From Pseudomonas faucium (GTDB lineage: Bacteria; Pseudomonadota; Gammaproteobacteria; Pseudomonadales; Pseudomonadaceae), in the NCBI RefSeq assembly GCF_021602585.1, contig NZ_BQIP01000018.1:1-64000 (forward strand): a stretch of 64,000 nt of DNA, given 5' to 3'. The notes beneath the pieces are model-generated. The model saw only the letters and a list, made by a program, of their open reading frames with translations, had not been told where the DNA came from and searched no databases. This document shows, one piece after another, positions 16,246 through 25,247 of this stretch. Each line of letters starts with the position of its first letter. Positions within the stretch are counted from its first letter, which is position 1. The translations under genes were made by a program, and so were the position numbers.

Positions 16246-17966
16246 GGGTGCTCCTTTTGCTGTGCTCGAGAGCCCAGCCAAACGCTGGTGAACAGCGGAA
16301 CGTTGTGCGAGCCGTCGAACAGCACGCCGCCGACTGCCTTGCGGTAGGCCAGCAGCATCTGGCTCTCCACCGAGGGCACGGCCGGCACGGTTTCGCCCAG
16401 GCGTTGCTGGGCCTGGCGGTACAGCGCACGGCGCTGCGCCGGGTCGGTGCTGCGGCGGGCGTCGCCGAGCAGTTGGTCGAGGGCGGCATCACGGAAATGC
16501 CCGACGTTCTGCCCGAGCATCCGCGCGCTGGGGATCGATTGGCTGTGGTAGAGGATGTACAGGCCGTCGGCGGTGTTGGTGTGCCAGTAGCCGCCGCCGA
16601 TGGCGTCGAACTCGCCGGCATAGCGCAGGGTCATGACCTTGGTGACCGGCAGCAGCTCGATGCGCAGATCGAAGCCGACCTTGCGCAGGTCGGCTTGGGC
16701 GGCGACCGAGACGTTGGCCGGGAACGCGGGGTTGTCGTAGGTCAGCAAGGTGGCGCCCAGGCGTTGGCCTGCGCGGGTGCGAAAGCCCTGGCTGTCGCGG
16801 CCGGTCCAGCCGGCGGCGTCGAGCAGGCGGCCGGCTTCGGCCGGGTCGAAGGCCAGGGCATCGCGGGCCACCGGGTCGTAGCCTGGGGTGTTGACGGCAA
16901 GGAAGTCGCCCTTGGCCAGGTATTCGCCAAAGCCTGAAATCCACGCCAGGCCGTTGCGGTCGATGGCCTTGGCCACCGCCTGGCGCACCCGCACATCGTC
17001 GAACGGTGCGCGCTCGACATTGAAGGTGATGCTGCGCGCCGGGTTGCCCTTGCGGATGCGGTTGCGCAGGGTCAATGCCGGGTTGGCGCGGATCGCCGCG
17101 GCGTTCTGCGCCGGGGCGTCCAGGGCCATGTCGCTGTCGGCGGCTTCCAGCGAGGTGTAGCGGATCATCGCCTCGGGCACGTAGCTCAGCTCGATGCCGT
17201 CCAGGTAGGCCTCGCCAGTGTGGCCGATGGCGGGCGGCGCCCAGTGGTAACCGGGGCGGCGGGCGAAGCTGGCGCTCTGGTCGCGCACCCAGCCGGTGAG
17301 CACGAAGGGGCCGGTGCCGATGGGCTGGCTGGCGATGCTCTTGGGCGCGTCGAGTATCTGCCGGGGCGAGATCATGCCCAGCCAGGCTTGCGACAGCACA
17401 TCGAGAAACGGCGCGTAGGGGGTGCGCAGGGTCGCTTCGAAGGTGTACTCGTCGACCACCCTGCCCTGCAGGTACGGGGCGATGTAGGCCGCGGCCAGGG
17501 GCGACTTGGTCTTCGGGTCGCGCATGTGCTCCAGGTTGACCCGCACCGCTTCGGCATTGAAGCGCTCGCCGTCGCTGAAGGTGACGTCGTCGCGCAGGTG
17601 GAAGGTGTAGGTCAGGCCATCGGCGCTGATGGTCCAGCTTTTTGCCAGCCACGGCGTGAGGGTGCCGTCCTCGGCCTGGTACACCAGGCAGTCGAAGAGG
17701 ATGCGCCCCAGCCACTGCATGTTGCCGTTGGACTGGGCGTGGATGTCGAAGGTACCGGCGTCGCTGGCGGCCGAAACGCGCAAGGTGCCGCCGCGCTCGC
17801 CGACGCGCTGCTCGACGAAGTCGCTGGCGGGGTAGCGCATGATGCCGTTCACTTCGCTGACCGCTTCGCCCTTGAGGGTGTTGGCCGTTTCGGGCGGTGT
17901 GGCGGGCGAGCAGGCGGCCATCAATAATGCGCTGGCCAGCCACCATGGCTGAATAAAGTGGTTCAT
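16242..17966 (-). CDS. Second importer substrate-binding lipoprotein, family 5 SBP
   Basis: A 574-residue family 5 solute-binding protein with a lipoprotein signal (hydrophobic residues 9-18, lipobox LMAAC with Cys 19). Conserved blocks include RGGTLRVSAASDAGTFDIH, PWLAKSWTISADGLTYTFHLR and FNVERAPFDDVRVRQAVAKA. It would deliver ligand to the split permease. It is first in the long minus-strand operon. The promoter region holds an inverted repeat (17992-18008) 26 bases upstream of the start. A TonB-dependent receptor is encoded divergently, which would provide the outer-membrane step for the same ligand. It is a paralogue of the 3732-5366 protein, and the pair probably differ in ligand. Confidence 0.93.
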   Translation of the reverse strand: MNHFIQPWWLASALLMAACSPATPPETANTLKGEAVSEVNGIMRYPASDFVEQRVGERGGTLRVSAASDAGTFDIHAQSNGNMQWLGRILFDCLVYQAEDGTLTPWLAKSWTISADGLTYTFHLRDDVTFSDGERFNAEAVRVNLEHMRDPKTKSPLAAAYIAPYLQGRVVDEYTFEATLRTPYAPFLDVLSQAWLGMISPRQILDAPKSIASQPIGTGPFVLTGWVRDQSASFARRPGYHWAPPAIGHTGEAYLDGIELSYVPEAMIRYTSLEAADSDMALDAPAQNAAAIRANPALTLRNRIRKGNPARSITFNVERAPFDDVRVRQAVAKAIDRNGLAWISGFGEYLAKGDFLAVNTPGYDPVARDALAFDPAEAGRLLDAAGWTGRDSQGFRTRAGQRLGATLLTYDNPAFPANVSVAAQADLRKVGFDLRIELLPVTKVMTLRYAGEFDAIGGGYWHTNTADGLYILYHSQSIPSARMLGQNVGHFRDAALDQLLGDARRSTDPAQRRALYRQAQQRLGETVPAVPSVESQMLLAYRKAVGGVLFDGSHNVPLFTSVWLGSRAQQKEHP

Positions 17967-17991
17967 CGAATGCCGCGACTCCCTTCCTATA

Positions 17992-18008
17992 TAAGGCCAA
18001 TTGCCTTA
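17992..18008. promoter_or_regulatory. Inverted-repeat operator candidate
   Basis: taaggc-caatt-gcctta is a perfect 6-bp inverted repeat with a 5-base spacer. It lies 26 bases upstream of the binding-protein start, between that gene and the divergent TonB receptor. It would overlap or abut the minus-strand core promoter. No local regulator gene is adjacent. The rest of the gap 17967-18438 holds a REP pair (18132-18219) and an AT-richer stretch at 18220-18330 without a gene. Confidence 0.4.
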
Positions 18009-18131
18009 GATGCCGAAAGGGGTATTGCAGTTGTCGTGCCAGCTTGTTGGCCGCGTATTTACGGCGCCCACTTGGCCGTGCTCGCCTTGCAAATGAACAA
18101 ACTGCTCAACCGCTGTTGCATTACCAACAGG

Positions 18132-18219
18132 TGGGAGCTGGCTTGCCCCGCGAAGCAGGCATCGCGGCGCTTGGCACCGGCTTTTGCCGGTGTTCGCGGG
18201 GCAAGCCCGCTGCCACAGA
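18132..18219. repeat. Diverged REP pair
   Basis: tgggagctggcttgccccgcgaa and, in inverse orientation, ttcgcggggcaagcccgctgcca enclose a second small palindrome (gcaccggcttttgccggtg). Same family as 6160-6262 but with unit order everted and two mismatches. Confidence 0.85.
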
Positions 18220-18438
18220 GAGAATGGGTATTTATATATAACCGGCACTGTTCGACTTACAACAGCGGCACAACAAAAGTTGTTATTCCATTCAACATGA
18301 AATTTGCAACTTTGGTTCAAGCCCACAACTTCCGGCCTTTTGCCACCTGGCACAGAAACTGCTCTTACCGTTTTCGACAGGCCTGACTATGCCCATAGAA
18401 CGCCGAGGTACCTACGATGACTTTCAAGGAATACAACG

Positions 18439-20547
18439 ATGCGTGCGATCCATCCCCACCCACTGCGCCTGGCCATCCGCCAGGCCGCCCTGGCCACCGC
18501 CGCCACGGCCCTGCTGGCCCCCTTTGCGGGAGCGGCTGAGCAGACCCTTGGCACGGTGACCGTGCAAGGCGCCAAGCAAAGCGAAGTGCAACAGGCCGCC
18601 AGCGCCCTGGCCGAAGTGCCCGGCGGCACCAGCGTGGTCGACAGCGAAGAGGTCGCCAAGGGCCGCACCGCCACCCTGCAGGACACCCTCGCCTACCAGC
18701 CCGGGGTGTTCGTGCAGTCCACCGGCGGCAACGACGCGGCAAAAATCTCCATCCGCGGCTCCGGCGCCAACACCTCTCCCGGCTACTTTCGCGAAGGCAT
18801 CAAGTTCCTCTTCGACGGCCTGCCGCTGACCGGCCCAGGCGGCACCCCCTACGAATTCCTTAACGCCAGCGGCGTCAACTACACCGAGATCCTGCGCGGC
18901 GCCAACGCCTTCCAGTACGGCGCGCTGACCCTCGGCGGCGCGGTCAACTTCGTCAACCACAGCGGCTACAGCGCCCCCGGCCTGCGTGTGCGCGCCGAGG
19001 CCGGCAGCTACCACTACCAGAAGCAGAGCATCAGCTACGGCGGCGTCGAAGGCGACCTGGACTACTACCTGCAGGCCGACAACTACCGCAACGAGGGCTA
19101 CCGCGACTACAGCCTGTCGAAGAGCTCCGGCATCGTCGCCAACGCCGGCTACCGCTTCAGCCCGAAACTGGAAACCCGCCTGCTGCTGCGCTACCGCGAC
19201 GAAACCCACAACGACCCCAGCGCCACCACCCTGGACAACGCCCTGCACCACCCACGCCGCGCCAGCGCCACCGCAGAAAGCAGCGGCGCCGGTGCGCGCC
19301 GCCCCGGCAGCATCTGGCTGGGCAGCAAGACCACCTACACCTTCGACGACGACGCGCGCCTGACCTTCGGCCTGTCGTACCACGACTACCGCCACACCAA
19401 CAGCCCGCGCAGCCCCAGCAACCCCAGCTACTGGGACTGGCACGACCTGGGCCTCTTGCTGGGCTATGACCGGGTGGACTACCTGTTCGGCCATGAGAGC
19501 CGCAGCAACATCGCCTTCACCTCCACCCAGCACCTGCGCGGCGGCGTGAACTCGGCCAACGACGACAAGGTGTCGCTGAAAAAGGTCAACTACAAGGACT
19601 CGTTCGACCGGGTGATCGCCCTGGGCAACGACCTCAACCTGGTCGACAACCTGTGGCTCACCAGCGGCGTGTCGTTCGTCAACGTGCGGCGCAAGGTCAA
19701 CATCGACTATGCGGTGAACCCCAACACCACCAACTTCGGGCAGCACGAGGACTACGACAACTGGAGCGTCGCCCCGCGCATCGGCCTGCGCTACGAGTTC
19801 AGCCCGAACCTGCAGGTGTTCACCAACTTCAGCCGCAGCATCGACCCACCGGCCTCGTGGGAGTATTCCGGCTCCGGCCCGACGCTGCCGTACATTCGCC
19901 CGCTGGTGGAGCAGAAGGCCAACACCTTCGAGGTCGGCATCAAGGGCTCCCACGGCATCTTCGACGGCAGCCTGGCACTGTACCGCTCCTGGATCCACGA
20001 CGAGCTGCTGAACGTGCAGATCATCCCGGCCACCGCCAACGCGGCGGCGGTCACCGGCGCATTCAACGCCTCGCCGACGATCCACCAGGGCGTCGAGGCG
20101 GGCCTCAATACCCGCCTGTGGGAAAGCCCCCAGGGCGACCTGGTGCGCTGGCGCCAGTCGTACACCTACAACGATTTCTACTACCGGCATGACGACACCT
20201 TCGGCGACAACCAGCTGCCGGGCGTGCCCAAGCACATCTACCAGGGCGAGCTGCAGTACCAGGACCACAGCGGCTGGTACACCGGGGTGAACGTGCAGTC
20301 GGCCTCGCGCACGGCGGTGGACTATGCCAACACCTTGTATGCGCCGTCGTACACCATCTGGGGGGCGAACCTGGGGTACGAGGCGCCGAAGGGCAACTGG
20401 AAGGTCTCGCTGGACCTGAAGAACCTGGCCAACAAGGCCTACGTGACGGCGGTGACGCCGGTGTACAACGCGCGGGGGCTGGACACCGCGTCGTTCTGGC
20501 CGGGGGATGGCATCGGGGCGTATGTGGGGGTTGAGGTCAGGTACTGA
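18439..20547 (+). CDS. TonB-dependent outer-membrane receptor
   Basis: A 702-residue TonB-dependent transporter. It has a signal peptide (Ala-rich segment ending AGAAEQ near residue 33), a TonB-box-like start TLGTVTVQG, and a plug domain with SIRGSGANTSPGYFR and EILRGANAFQYGALTLGGAVNFV at about 50-175. A 22-strand barrel follows and ends in an aromatic-terminated strand (GVEVRY). It takes up a scarce ligand across the outer membrane. AAGGA lies eight bases before the ATG at 18439. An out-of-frame ATG with GAGGT upstream at 18417 could open a short overlapping frame and couple translation. Divergent orientation to the importer/monooxygenase operon suggests a shared substrate, perhaps an organosulfur ester or chelate. 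No extra N-terminal signalling domain for a sigma regulator is present. Confidence 0.93.
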   Translation: MRAIHPHPLRLAIRQAALATAATALLAPFAGAAEQTLGTVTVQGAKQSEVQQAASALAEVPGGTSVVDSEEVAKGRTATLQDTLAYQPGVFVQSTGGNDAAKISIRGSGANTSPGYFREGIKFLFDGLPLTGPGGTPYEFLNASGVNYTEILRGANAFQYGALTLGGAVNFVNHSGYSAPGLRVRAEAGSYHYQKQSISYGGVEGDLDYYLQADNYRNEGYRDYSLSKSSGIVANAGYRFSPKLETRLLLRYRDETHNDPSATTLDNALHHPRRASATAESSGAGARRPGSIWLGSKTTYTFDDDARLTFGLSYHDYRHTNSPRSPSNPSYWDWHDLGLLLGYDRVDYLFGHESRSNIAFTSTQHLRGGVNSANDDKVSLKKVNYKDSFDRVIALGNDLNLVDNLWLTSGVSFVNVRRKVNIDYAVNPNTTNFGQHEDYDNWSVAPRIGLRYEFSPNLQVFTNFSRSIDPPASWEYSGSGPTLPYIRPLVEQKANTFEVGIKGSHGIFDGSLALYRSWIHDELLNVQIIPATANAAAVTGAFNASPTIHQGVEAGLNTRLWESPQGDLVRWRQSYTYNDFYYRHDDTFGDNQLPGVPKHIYQGELQYQDHSGWYTGVNVQSASRTAVDYANTLYAPSYTIWGANLGYEAPKGNWKVSLDLKNLANKAYVTAVTPVYNARGLDTASFWPGDGIGAYVGVEVRY

Positions 20548-20564
20548 TCTGCTCTGACTTCACT

Positions 20565-20658
20565 GGCCTCATCGCCGGCAAGCCGGCTCCCACAGGTACT
20601 GCGCAGCCCTCAGGATGGGCGCCAGACCTGTGGGAGCCGGCTTGCCGGCGATAGGGCC
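20565..20658. repeat. REP pair, gccggcaagccggctccc family
   Basis: Arms run from ggcctcatcgccgg at 20565 to ccggcgatagggcc at 20658. It separates the convergent TonB receptor and GST genes and could end both transcripts. Confidence 0.92.
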
Positions 20659-20665
20659 ATGCACA

Positions 20666-21289
20666 TCAAGCCGCCCGCGGCATCAGCTCATAGGGCGACT
20701 TCCACCCCGGCACCTGCTGGATGCGCTTCTTCCACGCTTCGATGTGGCTGAACGCGGCCAGGTCCATGCCGGTGTCCTCCGGCATGAACACATACCCCGC
20801 CAACGACAGGTCGGCGATGGTCAGGCGCCCGCCGACCATGAACGGCGTCTTCGCCAGGTGCGCGTCGACGATCTTGTACGCCGCCGTGGCCCGATCGCGC
20901 AGAAAGCGCGTGACGTCGGTTTCACCGGTTTTCTTCAGGCAGAACAAGAACCGCAGCATCGCGTAGTAGCCGGTGAACTTGTGGTTGTCGAACAGCATCC
21001 AGCGCCAGATCTCGCGCTTTTCCGCATCGTCTCGCGGGCCGAACTGGCCGGTGCGTTCGGCCAGGTATTCGAGGATCAGCGCTGACTGGGTCAAGGTTTG
21101 CCCAGCATGTTCCAGCACCGGCACCTCGCCTTGCTCGTTGACCTCGTCGCGCCAGCCCTGGCCACGGGTCTGGCCGTTGAAGAAGTCGACGAACAGCGGC
21201 TGCCAGTCTTGCCCCGTGAGTTCGAGCATGAGGGCGGCCTTGTAGGCGTTGCCGGATTCGGCGAAGCAATGCAGCGTGTAGTCGGGCAT
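20666..21289 (-). CDS. Glutathione S-transferase family protein
   Basis: A 207-residue cytosolic GST. The thioredoxin-like N-terminal domain covers about residues 1-78 with NEQGEVPVLEHAG (cis-Pro loop) and QSALILEYLAE (glutathione-binding Gln-Ser). The helical C-terminal domain has the conserved LTIADLSLAGYVF motif near 158. The family conjugates or isomerises electrophiles with glutathione, but many bacterial members have no known substrate. It stands alone, divergent from the GNAT gene at 21408 and convergent with the TonB receptor. Its start at 21289 is the only ATG that preserves the first beta strand (YTLHCF). Confidence 0.92.
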   Translation of the reverse strand: MPDYTLHCFAESGNAYKAALMLELTGQDWQPLFVDFFNGQTRGQGWRDEVNEQGEVPVLEHAGQTLTQSALILEYLAERTGQFGPRDDAEKREIWRWMLFDNHKFTGYYAMLRFLFCLKKTGETDVTRFLRDRATAAYKIVDAHLAKTPFMVGGRLTIADLSLAGYVFMPEDTGMDLAAFSHIEAWKKRIQQVPGWKSPYELMPRAA

Positions 21290-21363
21290 GGCGGTCCCTC
21301 ACTTCCCTGGGATGATGGTGGGCTAGCGAGCAGATCACGCGCTGCCAGGCTCGGTCAATGCCT

Positions 21364-21389
21364 CTATGATTAGTGGACTAATCCCATAG
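21364..21389. promoter_or_regulatory. Interrupted palindrome between GST and GNAT genes
   Basis: attagt-gg-actaat (21369-21382) is a perfect 6-bp palindrome. Outer ctatg and catag extend it after a two-base bulge. It is 19 bases before the GNAT start and 74 bases from the divergent GST start. It could be an operator for either gene. Confidence 0.35.
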
Positions 21390-21407
21390 CCAAAGCCAGG
21401 AAGGCCC

Positions 21408-21944
21408 ATGCCCTACCCCACACTGCCCCGCACCCTGTCCACCGCGCGCACCCGCCTGGTACGCCCCGACCCGGCGCTGGCCGAGCAGGTGCTGCACGCC
21501 CTGCTCGACAGCTACAGCCTGCACCAGCCCTTTTTGGCCTGGGCCAAGCCGGACTGGACGCTGGACGAGGTGCGCGAAAGCCTGCAGGCCAGCGCCCGCG
21601 AGTTCCTCGACCCGGCGGCAGAAAAGCGCTTTTTCGTGCTGCAGGCGGGCGGCGACGCCGTGCTGGGCTGCATCGGCCTGCGCCCCGGCAATGGCGAATA
21701 CGAGGTGGGTTACTGGGCGAGCCAGGCCAGCACTGGCCAGGGCCTGATGCGTGAAGCGCTGGTCAGCTTGCTGGATGCGATCGACACGCCGGTGTGGCTG
21801 ACCACCGACATCGACAACCAGGCCAGCCAGCGCCTGGCGCTGCGTTCAGGTTTCAAGGCCGCCGGCAGCCAGCTCGGTGAACTCGACCCGAGCACCCCGC
21901 GCCCGCTGTTTCGCCGCCCGCCGAAACTGGCGCCGGGTCATTGA
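21408..21944 (+). CDS. GNAT acetyltransferase, RimJ/RimL type
   Basis: A 178-residue acetyltransferase. The N-terminus TARTRLVRPDPALAEQVLHAL is the RimJ/RimL-like first strand and helix. The acetyl-CoA loop is STGQGLMREALVSLL near residue 107, preceded by YEVGYW. The C-terminal half contains NQASQRLALRSGFKAAG, the usual strand-helix that completes the cofactor site. Family members acetylate ribosomal-protein N-termini or small amines, and the substrate here is not evident. AGGAAGG lies five bases before the ATG. Its stop is only three bases from the convergent stop of the EamA gene, so the two 3' ends must overlap at the RNA level. Confidence 0.9.
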   Translation: MPYPTLPRTLSTARTRLVRPDPALAEQVLHALLDSYSLHQPFLAWAKPDWTLDEVRESLQASAREFLDPAAEKRFFVLQAGGDAVLGCIGLRPGNGEYEVGYWASQASTGQGLMREALVSLLDAIDTPVWLTTDIDNQASQRLALRSGFKAAGSQLGELDPSTPRPLFRRPPKLAPGH

Positions 21945-21947
21945 GCC

Positions 21948-22826
21948 TTATTTGCGCCGCTGCATCCACGCCGCGCCCAGGCCGCTCAAGCAGATGATGG
22001 CGATGCCCAGCAGGCTGGCGCTGTCGGGCACCTGGTTGTAGATCAGCAGGCCCAGCAGCCCGGCGAAGACGATCTGGCAGTAGCTGAACGGCGCCAGCAG
22101 CGCCGGTGCGGCATGGCGGAAAGCTTGGGTCAGCAGCAGGTGCGCGCTCATGCCGAAGCCGCCCAGGGCCAGCATCAGCAGGGCATGGTCCCAGCGCGGC
22201 ATTTCCCAGAAGAACGGCACCAGCGCACTCATCGCCAGGGTGTTGCACAGGCCTGCGTAGAAGTTGCTGGTGGTCGGGCTGTCATGGGCGGCCAGGATGC
22301 GCGTGAGCAGCTGGTAGAAGCAAAAGCCCAGCGCCGAGCCGAACGGGTAGAGAATCGCCGGGGTGAACATCGCCCCGCCCGGGTGCACGACCACCAGCAC
22401 GCCGATGAACCCCAGCACCACCGCCAGCCATTGCGCCACCGACACCCGCTCCTTGAGCAGCGGCGCCGACAGCGCGGTGACCAGCACCGGGGCCAGGAAG
22501 TTGACCGCGGTGGCCTCGGCCAGCGGCAGGTACTGAATGCCGGTGGTGAACAACAGGCTGGTGCTGAGCAGGCTCAGCGCGCGCAAGGTCTGCAGCAGCG
22601 GGCGGCGGGTGCGCAGCACGTTGAGGCCGGCCTTGGGCAGGAAGATTGCGGCCATCAGCAAGGTGTGCACCAGGTAGCGCGCCCACACCACCATGATGAT
22701 CGGGTACAGCGCACCGAGAAACTTGGACAAGGCGTCGTGGCTGGCGAACAGCAACGTCGCCACCACCACCAGGGCGATGCCGCGCAGGGGCTGGTTGACG
22801 CCGGACAACGGGGTGCTGGAACTCAT
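21948..22826 (-). CDS. EamA/DMT-family transporter
   Basis: A 292-residue inner-membrane protein with ten predicted membrane segments in two EamA repeats, about residues 10-140 and 150-288. Characteristic pieces are SHDALSKFLGALYPIIMVVWARYLVHT in the first repeat and LPLAEATAVNFLAPVLVTALSAPLLKERV at its end. Members are mostly exporters of amino acids, metabolites or toxic compounds driven by the proton gradient. No operon partner is adjacent. The gap upstream to the c-di-GMP gene (22827-23012) holds no feature I recognise. Confidence 0.9.
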   Translation of the reverse strand: MSSSTPLSGVNQPLRGIALVVVATLLFASHDALSKFLGALYPIIMVVWARYLVHTLLMAAIFLPKAGLNVLRTRRPLLQTLRALSLLSTSLLFTTGIQYLPLAEATAVNFLAPVLVTALSAPLLKERVSVAQWLAVVLGFIGVLVVVHPGGAMFTPAILYPFGSALGFCFYQLLTRILAAHDSPTTSNFYAGLCNTLAMSALVPFFWEMPRWDHALLMLALGGFGMSAHLLLTQAFRHAAPALLAPFSYCQIVFAGLLGLLIYNQVPDSASLLGIAIICLSGLGAAWMQRRK

Positions 22827-23012
22827 GGCGATCTCGACGGCGGCGCGGCCTGCGGCTGCGCCAGGGTGAAGGCAAGTGCGACAGCAGCGATTCTAGAAGA
22901 CCGACGGCCGCTTGCCCACGTGCAATCAAGGCCACAGGTGCAGGCTTGGGCGCTTTGCGTTCGCTGATCGACCACTTTGTCCGGGGGCCGCCCATGCCCC
23001 GGGGCGCGCCCG

Positions 23013-25106
23013 TCAGCCGGCGACCAGCACCTGCTTCAAGCGCTCGCTGGCCGGCGCCGGCCGCCCGTACAGGTAGCCCTGAAAATGCGAGCAACCCTCG
23101 GCCGCCAGGCGCTGCATCTGCTCTTCGGACTCCACCCCTTCGGCGGTGGTCTTGATCATCAGGCTGTTGGACAGCTCAGTGATGGCGCGGATGATCGACA
23201 TCGCCTCGCGGCTGTCGCACATGTCGTGCACGAACGACTTGTCGATCTTGATCCGGTCGAAGGGGAACGAGCGCAGGTAGCCCAGCGACGAATAGCCGGT
23301 GCCGAAATCGTCCAGCGAGATCGACACGCCCAGGTCTTTCAGGGCGCGCAGGGTGCGCACGTTCTCTTCGCTGTTGCCCAGCAGCACCGATTCGGTGATC
23401 TCAAGCTCCAGGCGCTGCGCCGGCAGGCCCGAGTCGGCCAGGGCCAGGGCCACGGTGTGCACCAGGTTGGCGTTCTTGAACTGCACCGGCGAGAGGTTGA
23501 CCGACACGGTCTGCTCGCTGTCCCAGCTGGCCGCTTCCTGGCACGCCAGGTTCAGGGCGCGGTCGCCAAGCTCGTGGATCAGCCCGGTTTCCTCGGCGAT
23601 GGGGATGAAGTCCATGGGCATGACCATGCCACGGGTCGGGTGCTCCCAGCGCAGCAGCGCCTCGTAGCCGGTCACGCTGCTGGTCAGCTGGTCCACCACC
23701 GGCTGGTAGTGCATGTGCAACTGGCCCAGGTGCAGCGCCGTGCGCAGGTCGGTTTCCACCAGGCGGCGCTGGCGCGCGGCGACGTCCAGCTCGACGTGGA
23801 AGCACTCGTAGCGGTTGCGGCCATTGCGCTTGGCTTCGTACAGGGCCATGTCGGCGTAGCCCAGCAGTTGCTCGGCTTGCTCGTTGTCGTCGGGGGCCAG
23901 GGCGATGCCGATGCTCACGCCCACCGAGAACTGGTGGCCCTCGATCTGGAATGGCGGGCTGATGGCATCGATCAGGCGCTGGGCGGTGATGCAGGCGGCG
24001 TCGCGGCCGTCCAGGCCGGCCAGGACCACGGCGAACTCGTCGCCGCCCAGGCGCGCCAGGGTGTCGTGCTCGCGCAGCTCGCGGCGCAGGCGCTTGCCCA
24101 GGGCGCGCAGCAGCTTGTCGCCGAAGGCGTGGCCGAGGGAGTCGTTGATGTTCTTGAAGTTGTCCAGGTCCAGGCACAGCGCGGCGGTCAGCTTGTCATG
24201 CTCGTGGCCGCGGATAAGCGCCTGCTTGAGGCGCTCGTTGAACAGCGTGCGGTTGGGCAGGCCGGTGAGCGCGTCGTGGTGCGCCATGTGGTGGATCTGC
24301 GCGTGGGCGGCCAGTTCTTCGGTGGCGTCTTCGGCCACGAACAGCACGTAGTCGGCCTGGCCTTCGCGGTTCTGGCTGAGCAGCGCGCGGCTGCGCAAGG
24401 TGCGCGGGCCGCGCAGGGTATCGACCCGGGTTTCGGCGGCAAAGCCCTTGGCGCTGCGGGCGCCACGGCTGAGCTGCTGCTCCAGGTAGTCGGCGGCGGC
24501 CGGCGCCATGCACTCGCCCGGCAGCTGCCCGATCATGCTGCCGTGCCCGCCGAACAGCCGCTCGGCCTGCTGGTTGGCCAAGAGGATGCGCTGGCTCTGC
24601 AGGTCCTGGACGATGACGCTGGCGGGGATGTTGGCGATCACCGAGTCGAGGAACTGCGACAGCTGGGTCATCTCCTGGCTGTACTGCTCGGCCAGCTCCT
24701 TGGCCTGCAGCAGCTCCAGCTCCTGCTGGCGGCGCTCGGAGATGTCGCGGGTGACCTTGGCGAAGCCGACCAGCTGGCCGGCATCATCGCGCACCGCATC
24801 GATCACCACATGGGCGTGAAAAGCCGTGCCGTCCTTGCGCAGGCGCGCGCCGACTTCCTCGAAGCGCCCGGTGCGCCGTGCCTGTTCCAGGTTCTGCTCG
24901 GGCAGGCCGGCGGCGCGCTCGGCTTCGCTGTAGAACAGCGAGTAGTGCTGGCCGACGATTTCCTCGGCGAGGTAGCCCTTGGCCCGTTGGGCGCCGGGGT
25001 TCCAGTTGGCGACAATACCGTCGGGGGTGAGCAGGTAGATGGCGTAGTCCACCACGCTCTGGATCAACAGCCGGTACATGATGTCGGGGCTTGCGACTAG
25101 CGACAT
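23013..25106 (-). CDS. PAS-PAS-GGDEF-EAL c-di-GMP turnover protein
   Basis: A 697-residue cytosolic signalling protein. Two PAS sensor domains lie at about residues 10-125 and 150-265, with no membrane segment. A diguanylate cyclase domain follows with an intact GGDEF at 354-358 and an inhibitory I-site RxxD (R345-D348) five residues before it. A phosphodiesterase domain carries EAL at 482-484, then LSPVQF and DDFGTGYSSLGYL. Both catalytic halves look competent, so the net output (making or degrading cyclic di-GMP) cannot be decided from sequence. PAS domain 1 may bind haem, flavin or a small ligand. It controls the biofilm-motility switch in this genus. It is transcribed alone. Confidence 0.94.
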   Translation of the reverse strand: MSLVASPDIMYRLLIQSVVDYAIYLLTPDGIVANWNPGAQRAKGYLAEEIVGQHYSLFYSEAERAAGLPEQNLEQARRTGRFEEVGARLRKDGTAFHAHVVIDAVRDDAGQLVGFAKVTRDISERRQQELELLQAKELAEQYSQEMTQLSQFLDSVIANIPASVIVQDLQSQRILLANQQAERLFGGHGSMIGQLPGECMAPAAADYLEQQLSRGARSAKGFAAETRVDTLRGPRTLRSRALLSQNREGQADYVLFVAEDATEELAAHAQIHHMAHHDALTGLPNRTLFNERLKQALIRGHEHDKLTAALCLDLDNFKNINDSLGHAFGDKLLRALGKRLRRELREHDTLARLGGDEFAVVLAGLDGRDAACITAQRLIDAISPPFQIEGHQFSVGVSIGIALAPDDNEQAEQLLGYADMALYEAKRNGRNRYECFHVELDVAARQRRLVETDLRTALHLGQLHMHYQPVVDQLTSSVTGYEALLRWEHPTRGMVMPMDFIPIAEETGLIHELGDRALNLACQEAASWDSEQTVSVNLSPVQFKNANLVHTVALALADSGLPAQRLELEITESVLLGNSEENVRTLRALKDLGVSISLDDFGTGYSSLGYLRSFPFDRIKIDKSFVHDMCDSREAMSIIRAITELSNSLMIKTTAEGVESEEQMQRLAAEGCSHFQGYLYGRPAPASERLKQVLVAG

Positions 25107-25247
25107 GAAATTTACCTGAACCTGCGACGTGCACGAAAAGGAACCCCGGCGCAGAGCGGCCGGGTGATGGAAAGAGGTGCTGGCATTATGCCGCTTGAGT
25201 GGATTTTGTGAAGTGGGTCACAGAATTTTGCAGGTGGCGTACAGGAC

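Noticed and set aside
18417-18439. Short upstream frame overlapping the TonB receptor start
   Set aside because: It has GAGGT before its ATG, but the peptide is low-complexity Pro/Gly/His and lies inside the signal-peptide coding region; no support beyond the start site.
22977-25100. 707-residue open frame on the plus strand
   Set aside because: Antisense shadow of the GGDEF-EAL gene; its composition is Gln/Gly/Val/His-rich without any domain. Similar long shadows lie opposite the ABC, TonB receptor and LysR genes.
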